Shown: positions 1 through 7,182, counted from the stretch's first letter. The stretch is 23,284 nucleotides of DNA from Thiosocius sp965601425 (GCA_965601425.1 CBFCWF010000035.1:1-23284), one strand, 5' to 3'. The notes: generated by a model from the letters alone, not told the origin. Numbers and translations: made by a program.

Positions 1-148
1 CGGCGTCGCCGGTGCCGTCGAACACGCCGTTGGTCGCGCCGTTGCCATAGCCGTAGCCATTGTTGTAGTTGTTGTCCCAGCCGTTGCCCCAGAACGCGGA
101 AGCCTGGGCGGCAGCCAGCACGGCAGCGATAGCGATAATCTTTTTCAT
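1..148 (-). CDS. Sulfur-globule-protein-like secreted Gly/Asn/Tyr-rich protein (partial, C-terminus outside window)
   Basis: The first 49 codons can be read from the ATG at 146-148; the gene runs off the left edge. The product begins with a typical signal peptide (MKK, a short Ala/Ile/Leu core, then AQASA as a likely signal peptidase I site). The mature part starts FWGNGW and is rich in Gly, Asn and Tyr (NNYNNGYGYGNG). Signal peptide plus low-complexity aromatic/Gly repeats is the pattern of sulfur-globule envelope proteins of sulfur-oxidising gammaproteobacteria, which coat periplasmic sulfur deposits. A GGAG ribosome-binding site lies 7 nt upstream of the ATG, and a strong promoter sits further up at 250-277. 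Family assignment rests on composition and signal peptide only; another Gly-rich secreted protein is possible. Confidence 0.55.
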   Translation of the reverse strand, partial: MKKIIAIAAVLAAAQASAFWGNGWDNNYNNGYGYGNGATNGVFDGTGDA

Positions 149-249
149 GTCATGTCTCCGTAAAGATGTTTGTGAGCATGGCTCGTGATACGAGGTTGTT
201 ACCGTCTGTTCAGATCGGCCGACAGGCAGCAGGCCGTCGATGGGAGATG

Positions 250-277
250 AGTATATAAGCAAATACTAAAATGTCAA
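250..277 (-). promoter_or_regulatory. Sigma70-type promoter of the sulfur-globule-like gene
   Basis: On the minus strand a perfect TTGACA (272-277) is followed after 16 nt by TATACT (250-255), in an AT-rich island inside otherwise GC-rich DNA. Transcription would start near 243, giving an untranslated leader of about 95 nt before the ATG at 148. The leader (149-243) contains no clear gene. Confidence 0.6.
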
Positions 278-304
278 TGTTTAATCTTCGTCGGCGAAAC
301 GAAC

Positions 305-819
305 CAGGCCTGCTACCGGGCGCAGGCGATCGTGGTTCGCGCCGGCGGCCATCGCCTCAAGCTGGCGCACGACCTGGGCTATGGACACCATTTCTCGGTG
401 TTGCCGGTGGACGGCGCCTACTGTTTCACGCCGCAGATGCTCAACGGCAAGGCCTACAGGGTGCGGAATGACAGGCTGCCGGTACTCGAACGCTATAAAC
501 GGGAGACGGTGAAAGACTTCATGGGCGAGTTCCGTTTCGATCGCCAGGGGTGGAACCTGCCCCCGGTCTGCTCAAGATCCGTGACATCCGAGACTATATG
601 CTGAAGAATCTGCGGTTAGAGATCCCCGTGCTGCGTTGGGGCCTGTTCCTGAGGGACGCGCGCAGGATCGCGCCGGACCTCAAGTACCGTGACCTCGGGT
701 CTGCTCATCCTGTGGATGGCATCCGGTCCCAGCTGATCGATAAGGGTCATCGCAAGCTCATGATGGGTGGGGCGAAGGTCGATACCGGCATCGGGGCGAT
801 TTTCAGTATCGCCCCGTCG
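305..819 (+). pseudogene. Decayed fragment of an Mqo-like FAD-dependent (malate:quinone) oxidoreductase
   Basis: Two frames together give a recognisable piece of the Mqo-like FAD oxidoreductase family. The frame starting at 305 reads AIVVRAGGH, LGYGHHFSVLPV, CFTPQMLNGKAY, RNDRLP, VLERYKRETVKDF to about 540. The next frame reads GLLKIRDIRDYMLKNL, LEIPVLRWGLFLRDARRI and QLIDKGHRKLMMGGAKVD to about 819. The family normally has roughly 25 residues (around an HGDP and RFGPTA segment) between RNDRLP and LERY; they are missing, so there is an in-frame deletion near 481. A frameshift lies near 547-564, where GGGG and CCCCC runs occur. The first half of the protein and the C-terminal SPGATSCLGN region are absent, and the usual GYGGxRPQ has become PVDGIRSQ. 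No start codon or ribosome-binding site fits. I recognise the family from memory, not from a search. Confidence 0.75.
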
Positions 820-887
820 CTGCATCGTCACCGCGGTCGTGGGTAGGGATCGTCCGCGACGGCGTCAACAAGCTGGGAGCAAGCGCG

Positions 888-1493
888 ATGTTGCTACGTC
901 ATTCCCCGACCTCGCCGTTCGTGCGCAAGGTGAATGTGCTGCTGCACGAGACCGGCCTGGCGGACCGGGTAGCGCTGGAAAACGTCGATGCCTGGTCCGA
1001 GCCTGGCCAGCTGGTCGACGAGAACCCGCTGTCCATGGTCCCGACGCTGGTGCTGGATGACGGCCGCACGCTGTACGACAGTCCGGTGATCTGCGACTAC
1101 CTCGACCGGCAGCACGGCAGCGCGCCGATGATCCCGCACGACGGTGATGCGCGCTGGCGCGTGCTCCGTGAGCAGGCCCTGGCCGACGGCATGCTCGATT
1201 GCGCGGTGCTGGTCTTCGTCGAGTTGCAGCGCCGTCCCGAGGAGAAGCGCTGGGCGTCGTGGCTGGATTTGAAACGGCGCGCGATAGCGCGTTCCCTAGA
1301 CTGGCTCGAACGCGAGGTGGCGGTGTTTGAGGGCCGGGTCGATCTGGGAACCGTCAGCATCGCGGTTGCGCTCGGCTATCTCGACCTACGCGGTGCCGTG
1401 GGCGAATGGCGGGACCGGCGGCCGGGCCTGGCGGTCTGGTACGCCGGGTTTGCGCAACGCCCGTCGATGGTCGCGACCGCGGCAACGGGCTGA
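888..1493 (+). CDS. Glutathione S-transferase family protein, YibF-like
   Basis: The 201-residue product has the length and layout of small bacterial glutathione S-transferases. The N-terminal thioredoxin-fold half (about 1-75) begins LLRHSPTSPFVRKVNVLLHE and carries the cis-proline turn NPLSMVPTLVLDDG and the glutathione-contact DSPVICDYL. The helical C-terminal half has LADGMLDCAV and SIAVALGYLDLR, which match E. coli YibF closely. The putative catalytic position is Ser/Thr in SPTSPF, not Cys. The ATG at 888 has GGGAG 9 nt upstream. The stop is 7 nt before the photolyase start, so the two are probably co-transcribed. Substrate unknown; conjugation or reduction of oxidised lipid or stress products would suit the neighbourhood (inference). 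Confidence 0.88.
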   Translation: MLLRHSPTSPFVRKVNVLLHETGLADRVALENVDAWSEPGQLVDENPLSMVPTLVLDDGRTLYDSPVICDYLDRQHGSAPMIPHDGDARWRVLREQALADGMLDCAVLVFVELQRRPEEKRWASWLDLKRRAIARSLDWLEREVAVFEGRVDLGTVSIAVALGYLDLRGAVGEWRDRRPGLAVWYAGFAQRPSMVATAATG

Positions 1494-1500
1494 GTTCGCC

Positions 1501-2916
1501 GTGTCGCTGGCCATCGTCTGGTTCCGGCGCGATCTGCGCTTGAGCGACAATCCTGCGCTCGCCGCTGCGTTGGACGACCATGCGCAGGTGCTGCCGATCT
1601 ATGTGCATGCCCCGGAAGAGGACGATGCCTGGGCACCCGGCGCCGCCTCTCGCTGGTGGCTGCACCGTGCGCTCGACGACCTGAGTCATCAGCTGGGTGG
1701 CCGCCTGTTGCTCAGGCGGGGCGACAGCCTCGCTACACTGGTTGCACTGGTCGAACGGAGCGGGGCGGCCGCGGTCTATTGGAACCGGCTGTACGAGCCG
1801 GCGGCCATTGCGCGGGACACGCGCGTCAAGCAGGCGCTGCGCGCGGCGGGCGTCGAGGCGCGCAGCTTCAATGCTGCGCTGTTGTTCGAGCCGTGGGACG
1901 TGTCCAACAAGCAGCATAGGCCGTTCAGGGTGTTCACCCCGTTCTGGAAACGCCTGCAGGCGGACGGCTTACCGCGTCGGCCGGTGCCGGTCCCGGGCGT
2001 TCACCGACGCCTGATCACGGCGCAGGCCTTTGCGGGCCTGGGCGGCCTCGGCCTGGACACACTCGAATTGCTGCCAGAGATCGCCTGGGACGCGGGTATC
2101 GCCGAGAGCTGGCAGCCTAGCCGCGAGGCGGCAGAGGCGAGGCTGGACGAGTTCCTTGCCTGCGACATCCGGCGCTATGCCACCGGACGCGACCTCCCGG
2201 CCAAGGATCAGGTATCAAGGCTTTCCCCGTACCTGCATTTCGGGCAGCTCGGGCCGCGCGAAATCAGTGCGGCCTGCGACGCCGCCGGGGAACCGGCGAG
2301 CGCGTTCCTGCGCGAGATCGGCTGGCGGGAGTTCGCCCACCACCTGTTGTATCACTACCCGCATACCGCCGAATCGCCGATGGACGTGCGCTTCGATGCG
2401 TTCCCGTGGCGCGAGGACCCCCTCGGTCTGGCGGCGTGGCAGCGTGGCGAGACCGGCATCCCGATGGTCGATGCCGGCATGCGGCAGTTGTGGGTCACGG
2501 GCTGGATGCACAACCGGGTGCGCATGATCGTCGCGTCTTTCCTGACTAAGAATCTGCTCCTGTCCTGGCAGTCGGGGGCGCGCTGGTTCTGGGAAACGCT
2601 GGTCGATGCCGACTTGGCAAGCAACAGTCTCGGTTGGCAGTGGACGGCCGGTTGCGGGGCGGACGCCGCACCTTATTTCCGGGTGTTCAATCCGGTGCTG
2701 CAAGGCGAGAAGTTTGACCCGGCGGGGACCTACGTTCGACGTTGGTTGCCGGAACTGGCGAACCTGCCGGACCGGTGGGTGCATCAGCCCTGGGCTGCCC
2801 CGGCCGCGGTGCTGACCGGGGCCGGATTGCGACTGGGCAGCGACTATCCGCGGCCAGTCGTCGACATCAAGGCGAGCCGGCGTCGGGCGCTGGATGCCTG
2901 GGGGCGGGTTAAATAG
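1501..2916 (+). CDS. phrB: Class I deoxyribodipyrimidine photolyase
   Basis: This cytosolic flavoenzyme uses blue light to split cyclobutane pyrimidine dimers in DNA. The 471-residue product opens SLAIVWFRRDLRLSDNPAL, the classic start of the antenna-binding domain (about 1-135), followed by the linker and the helical FAD-binding domain. Visible family blocks are DLPAKDQVSRLSPYLHFGQL, FLREIGWREFAHHLLYHYP, GIPMVDAGMRQLWVTGWMHN, RVRMIVASFLTKNLL, and LGWQW with DAAPYFRVFNP near the C-terminus. The GTG at 1501 is chosen because homologues begin exactly at this motif; the frame stays open further upstream, but only across the glutathione S-transferase gene. No good ribosome-binding site is seen, so coupling to the upstream stop (7 nt away) is likely. 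The antenna chromophore (MTHF or 8-HDF) cannot be told from sequence alone. Confidence 0.95.
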   Translation: MSLAIVWFRRDLRLSDNPALAAALDDHAQVLPIYVHAPEEDDAWAPGAASRWWLHRALDDLSHQLGGRLLLRRGDSLATLVALVERSGAAAVYWNRLYEPAAIARDTRVKQALRAAGVEARSFNAALLFEPWDVSNKQHRPFRVFTPFWKRLQADGLPRRPVPVPGVHRRLITAQAFAGLGGLGLDTLELLPEIAWDAGIAESWQPSREAAEARLDEFLACDIRRYATGRDLPAKDQVSRLSPYLHFGQLGPREISAACDAAGEPASAFLREIGWREFAHHLLYHYPHTAESPMDVRFDAFPWREDPLGLAAWQRGETGIPMVDAGMRQLWVTGWMHNRVRMIVASFLTKNLLLSWQSGARWFWETLVDADLASNSLGWQWTAGCGADAAPYFRVFNPVLQGEKFDPAGTYVRRWLPELANLPDRWVHQPWAAPAAVLTGAGLRLGSDYPRPVVDIKASRRRALDAWGRVK

Positions 2917-2925
2917 CGTCCGCGT

Positions 2926-3126
2926 TCAGCGCAGGCGCCCGGCCTGTTTGTTGCCGGGGGCGGGCTGCGTCGGAGCACCCGCCTGTGCGACGGCGGGGCT
3001 GCTCGCCTGCAGCTGGTACTCGGCGCGGCGTTTCAGGTAGGCCGCCTTGCGGAGGTCGCCGTGGTGCGGATCGGAAGAAACGCCGTTGCGGGCGGGCCCG
3101 GCATCTCGTGTGGGGGTCTGGGTCAT
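2926..3126 (-). CDS. Small hypothetical protein (66 aa), last gene of the gpx-merR unit
   Basis: Not recognised. The 66-residue product is hydrophilic and likely disordered at both ends (TQTPTRDAGPARN; SSPAVAQAGAPTQPAPGN), with a short basic segment LRKAAYLKRRAEYQLQ in the middle that could form a helix. It has no signal peptide or membrane segment. The ATG at 3126 has a good ribosome-binding site (AGAGGA, spacing about 6 nt), which favours a real gene. It follows the preceding small ORF by 9 nt and ends 9 nt from the convergent photolyase gene, with no terminator visible between them. Confidence 0.55.
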   Translation of the reverse strand: MTQTPTRDAGPARNGVSSDPHHGDLRKAAYLKRRAEYQLQASSPAVAQAGAPTQPAPGNKQAGRLR

Positions 3127-3135
3127 CGGGATCCT

Positions 3136-3303
3136 CTATCCATACATCTCAAGGGACGCTCTGATTGTCTCGGCCGTGACCGTGGCGTCTTGAACCTGCG
3201 GCCCCTTCATGCCGCCCGATAAGATATAGCCCATCGCCATGAAATCTGTGTGAAGTTTGTCCGGAAGCAGGCCGACCGCGGCCTTTTCCTTGACCGCGGT
3301 CAC
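3136..3303 (-). CDS. Possible small ORF (55 aa) directly downstream of merR, same frame
   Basis: After the merR stop (3325-3327) the same reading frame reopens for about 62 codons, to a TAG at 3136-3138. The residues look protein-like (VKEKAAVGLLPDKLHTDF, then MAMGYILSGGMKGPQV and ATVTAETIRASLEMYG), with none of the Arg/Pro/Gly bias seen in wrong-frame translations nearby. Possible starts are GTG at 3303 (55 aa) or ATG at 3240 (34 aa); neither has a convincing ribosome-binding site, so translation may be coupled to merR. It could instead be the remains of a longer C-terminus of merR or of another gene. Function unknown. Confidence 0.4.
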   Translation of the reverse strand: MTAVKEKAAVGLLPDKLHTDFMAMGYILSGGMKGPQVQDATVTAETIRASLEMYG

Positions 3304-3324
3304 GAACCGCCAAGACTGCGCGAG

Positions 3325-4326
3325 TCAACGCGGGGTGCCGATGTCCCTCGGCGCCTTGTCCGATGTCACCCGAATATCCTCCACCTCGGCGAGGCGCTCC
3401 AGCGCGACTTCCATCAGCCAGCGCGCGCGCGCCGTCATCTGGTGCAGGTAGCCGTGCAGCGCTGCGTCTTTGGTGGTGGAGACCTCGCAGCGCGCGCTGT
3501 AGTCCTCGAAGGCCGATAGCTGCTCTATCACGCTCGCCATGTGGTGCGGGCATTCACACTCGAGGCTGGTCGTAACCCCGGAGAGATAGACGAGTTGATC
3601 GTGGGTGAAGCGTTTCGGTGGTATCGGCTCGTTGCTCGCGACGCGCGGGTTCCACTCCGGCGGCTGCCAGTCTACCTGCTGGGTCTGGCTGAGCTGGCAT
3701 TGCTGCCAGATGTGCTCCAGCGCGACCGGTGCCCTGAGTGTCTGGAGACCATAGCGCTGCAGCTGGCTTACGATGCTCGACGGGCTGAAGGCGTAGATCA
3801 CGATAATGCGCTGGGCACGCTTGCGCAGATCGGGCACGTGCAGTTCCCGAGCGATCCCCCGGTCGAGAAAGGGCAGCTCGATGACCAGGGTGTCGCATTC
3901 GGTCTCGTCTTCGAGGAACGCGTCGAGATCGGTGTACGCCCCCGCCAGCTCGAGTCCTTGCGGCATGCGTTCGGTGTTGCAGGCGCGCACCGAGATGGCC
4001 TGGCCTACGACGCACACCTCGTGTTGCCCACTGCCCATCGGCGGCAGGTTGGCCGGTTGCGCGCTGTTGAGCCGCCGATTGAGTTCCTCCACCGGCAGAT
4101 TCGCCACCGTGCTGATCGCATAGCCCTGATCCACCAGCGTCTTGATCATCGTCAGCCGCGTCACGTCCTGCTGACTGTAGAGACGTCCCCCCTTCGGTGT
4201 GCGGCGTGGGTCGACGATGTCATAGCGCCGCTCCCAGATTCGCAAGGTATCGGGTGAGATGCCGGTGAGGCGCGCGACGGCGCCGATTCTGTAGGCCCCA
4301 TGGGGGTCGGTGCGTGTCTCTGTCAT
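3325..4326 (-). CDS. MerR-family regulator of the CarH/LitR type with a cobalamin-motif-less sensor domain
   Basis: Residues 10-80 form a MerR winged-helix domain (YRIGAVARLTGISPDTLRIW, ERRYDIVDPRRTPKGGRLYS), the type found in CarA/CarH/LitR light-responsive repressors. The following 110 residues resemble a Rossmann-like B12-binding fold (strands VCVVGQAISVRA, CDTLVIELPF, RIIVIYAF), but no DxHxxG cobalamin motif is visible and the helical bundle that precedes it in CarH is absent. The C-terminal part carries a Cys/His cluster, CECPHH, at about 257-262. I choose the ATG at 4326 (333 aa) over the one at 4353 because a GAGG sits about 8 nt upstream of it, while the earlier ATG has no well-placed site. 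It lies downstream of gpx and probably controls the divergent promoter at 5001-5048 (inference). Confidence 0.82.
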   Translation of the reverse strand: MTETRTDPHGAYRIGAVARLTGISPDTLRIWERRYDIVDPRRTPKGGRLYSQQDVTRLTMIKTLVDQGYAISTVANLPVEELNRRLNSAQPANLPPMGSGQHEVCVVGQAISVRACNTERMPQGLELAGAYTDLDAFLEDETECDTLVIELPFLDRGIARELHVPDLRKRAQRIIVIYAFSPSSIVSQLQRYGLQTLRAPVALEHIWQQCQLSQTQQVDWQPPEWNPRVASNEPIPPKRFTHDQLVYLSGVTTSLECECPHHMASVIEQLSAFEDYSARCEVSTTKDAALHGYLHQMTARARWLMEVALERLAEVEDIRVTSDKAPRDIGTPR

Positions 4327-4420
4327 GCGTGCTGCCTCTGTTATGGTTGCCATGATTCGTTAACTGTCTCCGAGCTGTGGGTCTTATCCGGGGCGCGCCC
4401 GCCGTGGACGGGGGGTGCGG

Positions 4421-4981
4421 CTAGAGGAGCCTTTCGATCGCCTCGACGACCGCTTCGCTCTGTGGTGCCGTCCAGCTGAGGTAGTCTTCGACCAGCCGGC
4501 CCTCGCGGTCGATCAGATACTTATGGAAGTTCCATTCAGGATAGCGTCCTGCCGCTTGAGCCAGTCCCTCGAACAGCGGTTCCGCCTGACCTCTGGCGAC
4601 CGCGGTCTTTGCGAACATTGGGAACCGGACGCTGTAGGTCAGCCGGCAGAAATCCTTGATCTGTTGTTCTGTACCCGGCTCCTGGTTGCCGAAGTCGTTT
4701 GAAGGGAACCCAAGCACGACCAAGCCCTGTTCGCGGTATTGGGCGTACAGCGCCTCCAGTCCTTCGTACTGATCCGTAAAGGCGCATTTGCTCGCGGTGT
4801 TGACAATGAGTACAACCTTGCCTGCGTAGGCCGCCCGCAGATTCACCGATTCCTCGCTGCCCAGGCGCCGGACCTCATGGTCCAGTAGATGACCCCGCCC
4901 GTCGGGTGCGGCACTGACCGGGCTCAAAGCCAAAAAACAGGTCAAAATCGACACAATGAACGGAAAATGTATAGGTTTCAT
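4421..4981 (-). CDS. Secreted glutathione peroxidase (Cys type)
   Basis: The 186-residue product is a thioredoxin-fold peroxidase that reduces hydroperoxides. It carries the GPx signature at NTASKCAFTDQYEGLEAL with peroxidatic Cys66 (cysteine, not selenocysteine), the block GFPSNDFGNQEPG containing Gln100, and WNFHKYLID with Trp150 and Asn151, completing the catalytic tetrad. The first 24 residues (FPFIVSILTCFLALSPVSA) form a signal peptide, so it should act in the periplasm, where thiol donors other than glutathione are likely. The ATG at 4981 has AAGGGA upstream. It is the first gene after the divergent promoter and is followed by merR after about 94 nt. Glutathione peroxidase is part of the singlet-oxygen regulon in Rhodobacter, which agrees with this context. 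Confidence 0.92.
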   Translation of the reverse strand: MKPIHFPFIVSILTCFLALSPVSAAPDGRGHLLDHEVRRLGSEESVNLRAAYAGKVVLIVNTASKCAFTDQYEGLEALYAQYREQGLVVLGFPSNDFGNQEPGTEQQIKDFCRLTYSVRFPMFAKTAVARGQAEPLFEGLAQAAGRYPEWNFHKYLIDREGRLVEDYLSWTAPQSEAVVEAIERLL

Positions 4982-5000
4982 GTGGATTCCCTTGATTATC

Positions 5001-5048
5001 TTGCGTCGTCGTATAGGATATGTATAGTTTTTCTACGATGCAAGTCAA
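5001..5048. promoter_or_regulatory. Divergent promoter with 11-bp-spaced direct repeats (candidate operator)
   Basis: Towards gpx (minus strand), TTGACT (5043-5048) and TATACA (5021-5026) are spaced by 16 nt. Towards the FAD oxidoreductase (plus strand), TTGCGT (5001-5006) and TATAGT (5023-5028) are also spaced by 16 nt. The two -10 elements overlap. GTATAG occurs at 5011-5016 and again at 5022-5027, an exact 11-bp period. CarH-type repressors are known to bind 11-bp direct repeats that cover the -35/-10 region, so this is a good candidate site for the neighbouring MerR protein. One protein bound here would affect both directions. Confidence 0.6.
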
Positions 5049-5076
5049 TAAAAAGCCGACAAATGGGGAGCGAAAT

Positions 5077-6411
5077 ATGAACACAGGCAAGCGAATAGCG
5101 GTCATTGGTAGCGGGATCAGCGGCACGGTCGCGGCCTGGTTGCTTCGAGAGCGTGCCAATGTCGTACTGTTCGAAGCGGAAAGCCGTTTCGGCGGGCACA
5201 CCCACACCTATCAGACCGGAGTGAATGGCGAAAGCGTGGCGGTCGACACCGGCTTCATGGTGTTCAACCGGCCGAACTACCCGCTCCTGACCGCATTGTT
5301 CGAGCATCTCGAGATCGACTCCTACCCGACCGAGATGTCGTTCTCGGCGTCTTTTGACGATGGCCGCTTCGAATACGCCGGCACCAGCCTCGACACCCTG
5401 TTCGGGCAGCGTCGCAATCTGGTGAGCGCCCGGTTCTGGGGCATGTTGCGCGATGTGCTCCGCTTCAACCGTGTCGCCCACCGGGCCCTAAAGCATCCGT
5501 TGCCCGCCGGGACGACGGTCGGCAAGTTTCTCGATGATGCCGGTTTCGCCGAGGAATTCCGCTCGCGCTATCTATACCCGATGGCGGCCGCGATCTGGTC
5601 GTGCCCGCATGGACAGATGGCACAGTTCCCGGCCGCCAGCTTCCTGCGTTTCTTCGCCAACCACGGCCTGATTCAGCTGGCTGGACGCCCCCAGTGGCGT
5701 ACGGTACGGGGAGGCTCGCGTCGTTACATGGATCGGCTGATCGGGGACCTCGGCCCGCGAGCGCGGGCGGGCAGCCCGGTGGCCCTGGTCGAGCGCACGG
5801 AGGCGGGGGTCACGTTGCGTCTTGCAGACGGCCGAAGCGAGGTGTTCGACACGGTGGTCATGGCCTGTCACAGCGATCAGGCGTTGCGGTTGCTGTCGCG
5901 GCCGAGTCCCACGGAGCGGCATCTTCTCGGCGCCATTCCGTACCAGCCCAATCGCGTGATCCTGCACCGCGATTCGGCGCTGATGCCGCGCGAGCGGCGG
6001 GTCTGGTCGTCCTGGAACTACCGTGGCGCCGCGGGCCAAGAAAAAGAACGCGCGGTTAGCGTCACCTACTGGATGAACTCGCTGCAGCATCTGCCGACTC
6101 GCGACAATTACTTCGTGAGCCTGAACCCGCTGCACGAACCGCGCGACGAGCTGGTCGCCGCCGAGTTCGAGTATCACCACCCGGTGTTCGACGCGGATGC
6201 ACTGCGGGCGCAGCGGCAACTGCACAGGATCCAAGGCCGTGGAAACACGTGGTTCGCCGGGGCCTGGACCGGTTACGGATTCCACGAGGACGGCATTCGC
6301 TCAGGAGTCGAGGTCGCAACGGCCCTCGGTGCCGCCGTCCCGTGGCTCGACGAGGTTCGCGAATCGCGCGGGCTCACCCTGGTCCCGCAGCTCGTCGGGC
6401 AGCCGGCATGA
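5077..6411 (+). CDS. FAD-dependent amine-oxidase-like oxidoreductase (UfaD-type desaturase candidate)
   Basis: The 444-residue protein starts with a Rossmann FAD-binding motif, RIAVIGSGISGTVAAWLL, an acidic ribose contact (VVLFEAE) and the GGHTHTY loop of the NAD(P)-binding Rossmann-like/amine oxidase family. It ends with the second FAD contact WFAGAWTGYGFHEDGIRSG. No signal peptide is present. The ATG at 5077 has GGGGAG 6 nt upstream, better than an in-frame ATG at 5020 that lies inside the promoter. Its stop overlaps the DUF1365 start (ATGA). In Rhodobacter sphaeroides the same trio (FAD protein, DUF1365, Cfa-like methyltransferase) takes part in furan fatty acid formation, with the FAD protein acting on a methylated acyl chain; I infer a similar role here. 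Confidence 0.85.
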   Translation: MNTGKRIAVIGSGISGTVAAWLLRERANVVLFEAESRFGGHTHTYQTGVNGESVAVDTGFMVFNRPNYPLLTALFEHLEIDSYPTEMSFSASFDDGRFEYAGTSLDTLFGQRRNLVSARFWGMLRDVLRFNRVAHRALKHPLPAGTTVGKFLDDAGFAEEFRSRYLYPMAAAIWSCPHGQMAQFPAASFLRFFANHGLIQLAGRPQWRTVRGGSRRYMDRLIGDLGPRARAGSPVALVERTEAGVTLRLADGRSEVFDTVVMACHSDQALRLLSRPSPTERHLLGAIPYQPNRVILHRDSALMPRERRVWSSWNYRGAAGQEKERAVSVTYWMNSLQHLPTRDNYFVSLNPLHEPRDELVAAEFEYHHPVFDADALRAQRQLHRIQGRGNTWFAGAWTGYGFHEDGIRSGVEVATALGAAVPWLDEVRESRGLTLVPQLVGQPA

Positions 6412-7181
6412 CCCTCGAATCCGCCCCGGCATGCATCTACAGCGCTGAGGTGATGCACCGACGATTCTTCGACAGCCAGTATCGCTTTCGCTATCGGGTG
6501 TTCAGCCTGCTGCTCGACATCGATGCGCTGGACCGGGTGGCCGCCGGCTCGGCGCTGTTTTCGCATAACCGCTTCAACCTGCTGAGTTTCCACGACGAGG
6601 ATCACCTACCTTCGGGCGAGACGAGCCTGCGAGGATGGGCCGAGCGCACGCTGGCCCGGGCTGGTTTGGAGAGCGCCGAACTGAAGATCCGCCTGCTCTG
6701 TTTTCCTCGAATACTCGGCTGGGGCTTCAATCCGCTCAGCCTGTGGTTCTGCGAAACAGCAGACGGCCGGCCGGTCGCGGTAATTGCAGAGGTACGCAAT
6801 ACGTTCGGCGAACGCCACTGTTACCTGCTCAGAACATCGGCCCAGGCTCCGCATTGGCCGGTGCGCGACAGCCATGCCAAGGAGTTTCACGTCTCGCCGT
6901 TCATCGGCATGCAGGCACGCTATGATTTTCACCTGGCCCGGCCAGATGCGCGGCTGCGGATTGCGATCCGCGAGTACCGCGACGACCGCCTGATGCTGAT
7001 CGCGACCCAGACCGGTGAGCGCCGGGCGTTTGACACGAAGGAGCTGGCGCGGCAAGTTTTGAGGGTCCCCTTTCAGACGCTCAAGGTCGTTGCCGCGATC
7101 CATTGGCAGGCCCTCAAGCTCTGGCTGCGGGGCGAGCACTTCCACCGCAAACCTGCACCCCCGATGGAGGAGGTTAGTTGA
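6408..7181 (+). CDS. DUF1365 family protein
   Basis: The 257-residue product begins with the family pattern IYSAEVMHRRFFDSQYRFRYRVFSLLLDID and continues with LLCFPRILGWGFNPLSLWFC, AEVRNTFGERHCYLL, KEFHVSPFIGMQARYDF and a C-terminal amphipathic stretch VPFQTLKVVAAIHWQALKLWLRG. The molecular function is not known to me; the family almost always sits between an amine-oxidase-like FAD protein and a Cfa-like methyltransferase, which suggests work on membrane acyl chains. The start ATG at 6408 overlaps the previous stop by 4 nt, so translation is coupled. A longer open frame upstream is overlap only and lacks family similarity. Confidence 0.88.
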   Translation: MTLESAPACIYSAEVMHRRFFDSQYRFRYRVFSLLLDIDALDRVAAGSALFSHNRFNLLSFHDEDHLPSGETSLRGWAERTLARAGLESAELKIRLLCFPRILGWGFNPLSLWFCETADGRPVAVIAEVRNTFGERHCYLLRTSAQAPHWPVRDSHAKEFHVSPFIGMQARYDFHLARPDARLRIAIREYRDDRLMLIATQTGERRAFDTKELARQVLRVPFQTLKVVAAIHWQALKLWLRGEHFHRKPAPPMEEVS

Positions 7182-7182
7182 G

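Noticed and set aside
1327..1500. Upstream extension of the photolyase reading frame
   Set aside because: It lies within the glutathione S-transferase gene in another frame, and photolyase homologues begin at the SLAIVWFRRDLR motif.
3149..3553. A 134-residue minus-strand open frame overlapping the end of merR
   Set aside because: Its translation is Arg/Gly/Ala-rich and it lies out of frame within merR; it is a shadow of GC-rich coding DNA.
4391..4400. 10-bp GC palindrome between gpx and merR
   Set aside because: A perfect palindrome without loop or T-run; expected by chance in GC-rich DNA, no function supported.
4982..5076. RpoE/ChrR-type (TGATC...TAAG) promoter for the lipid genes
   Set aside because: No pair of elements at the expected spacing; sigma70-like boxes fit better.
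5572..6285. Long antisense open frames inside the FAD oxidoreductase, and similar ones opposite ngg, asnO, dacA and rodA
   Set aside because: Each mirrors a well-supported gene on the other strand, has no family resemblance and no ribosome-binding site; high GC keeps such frames open.
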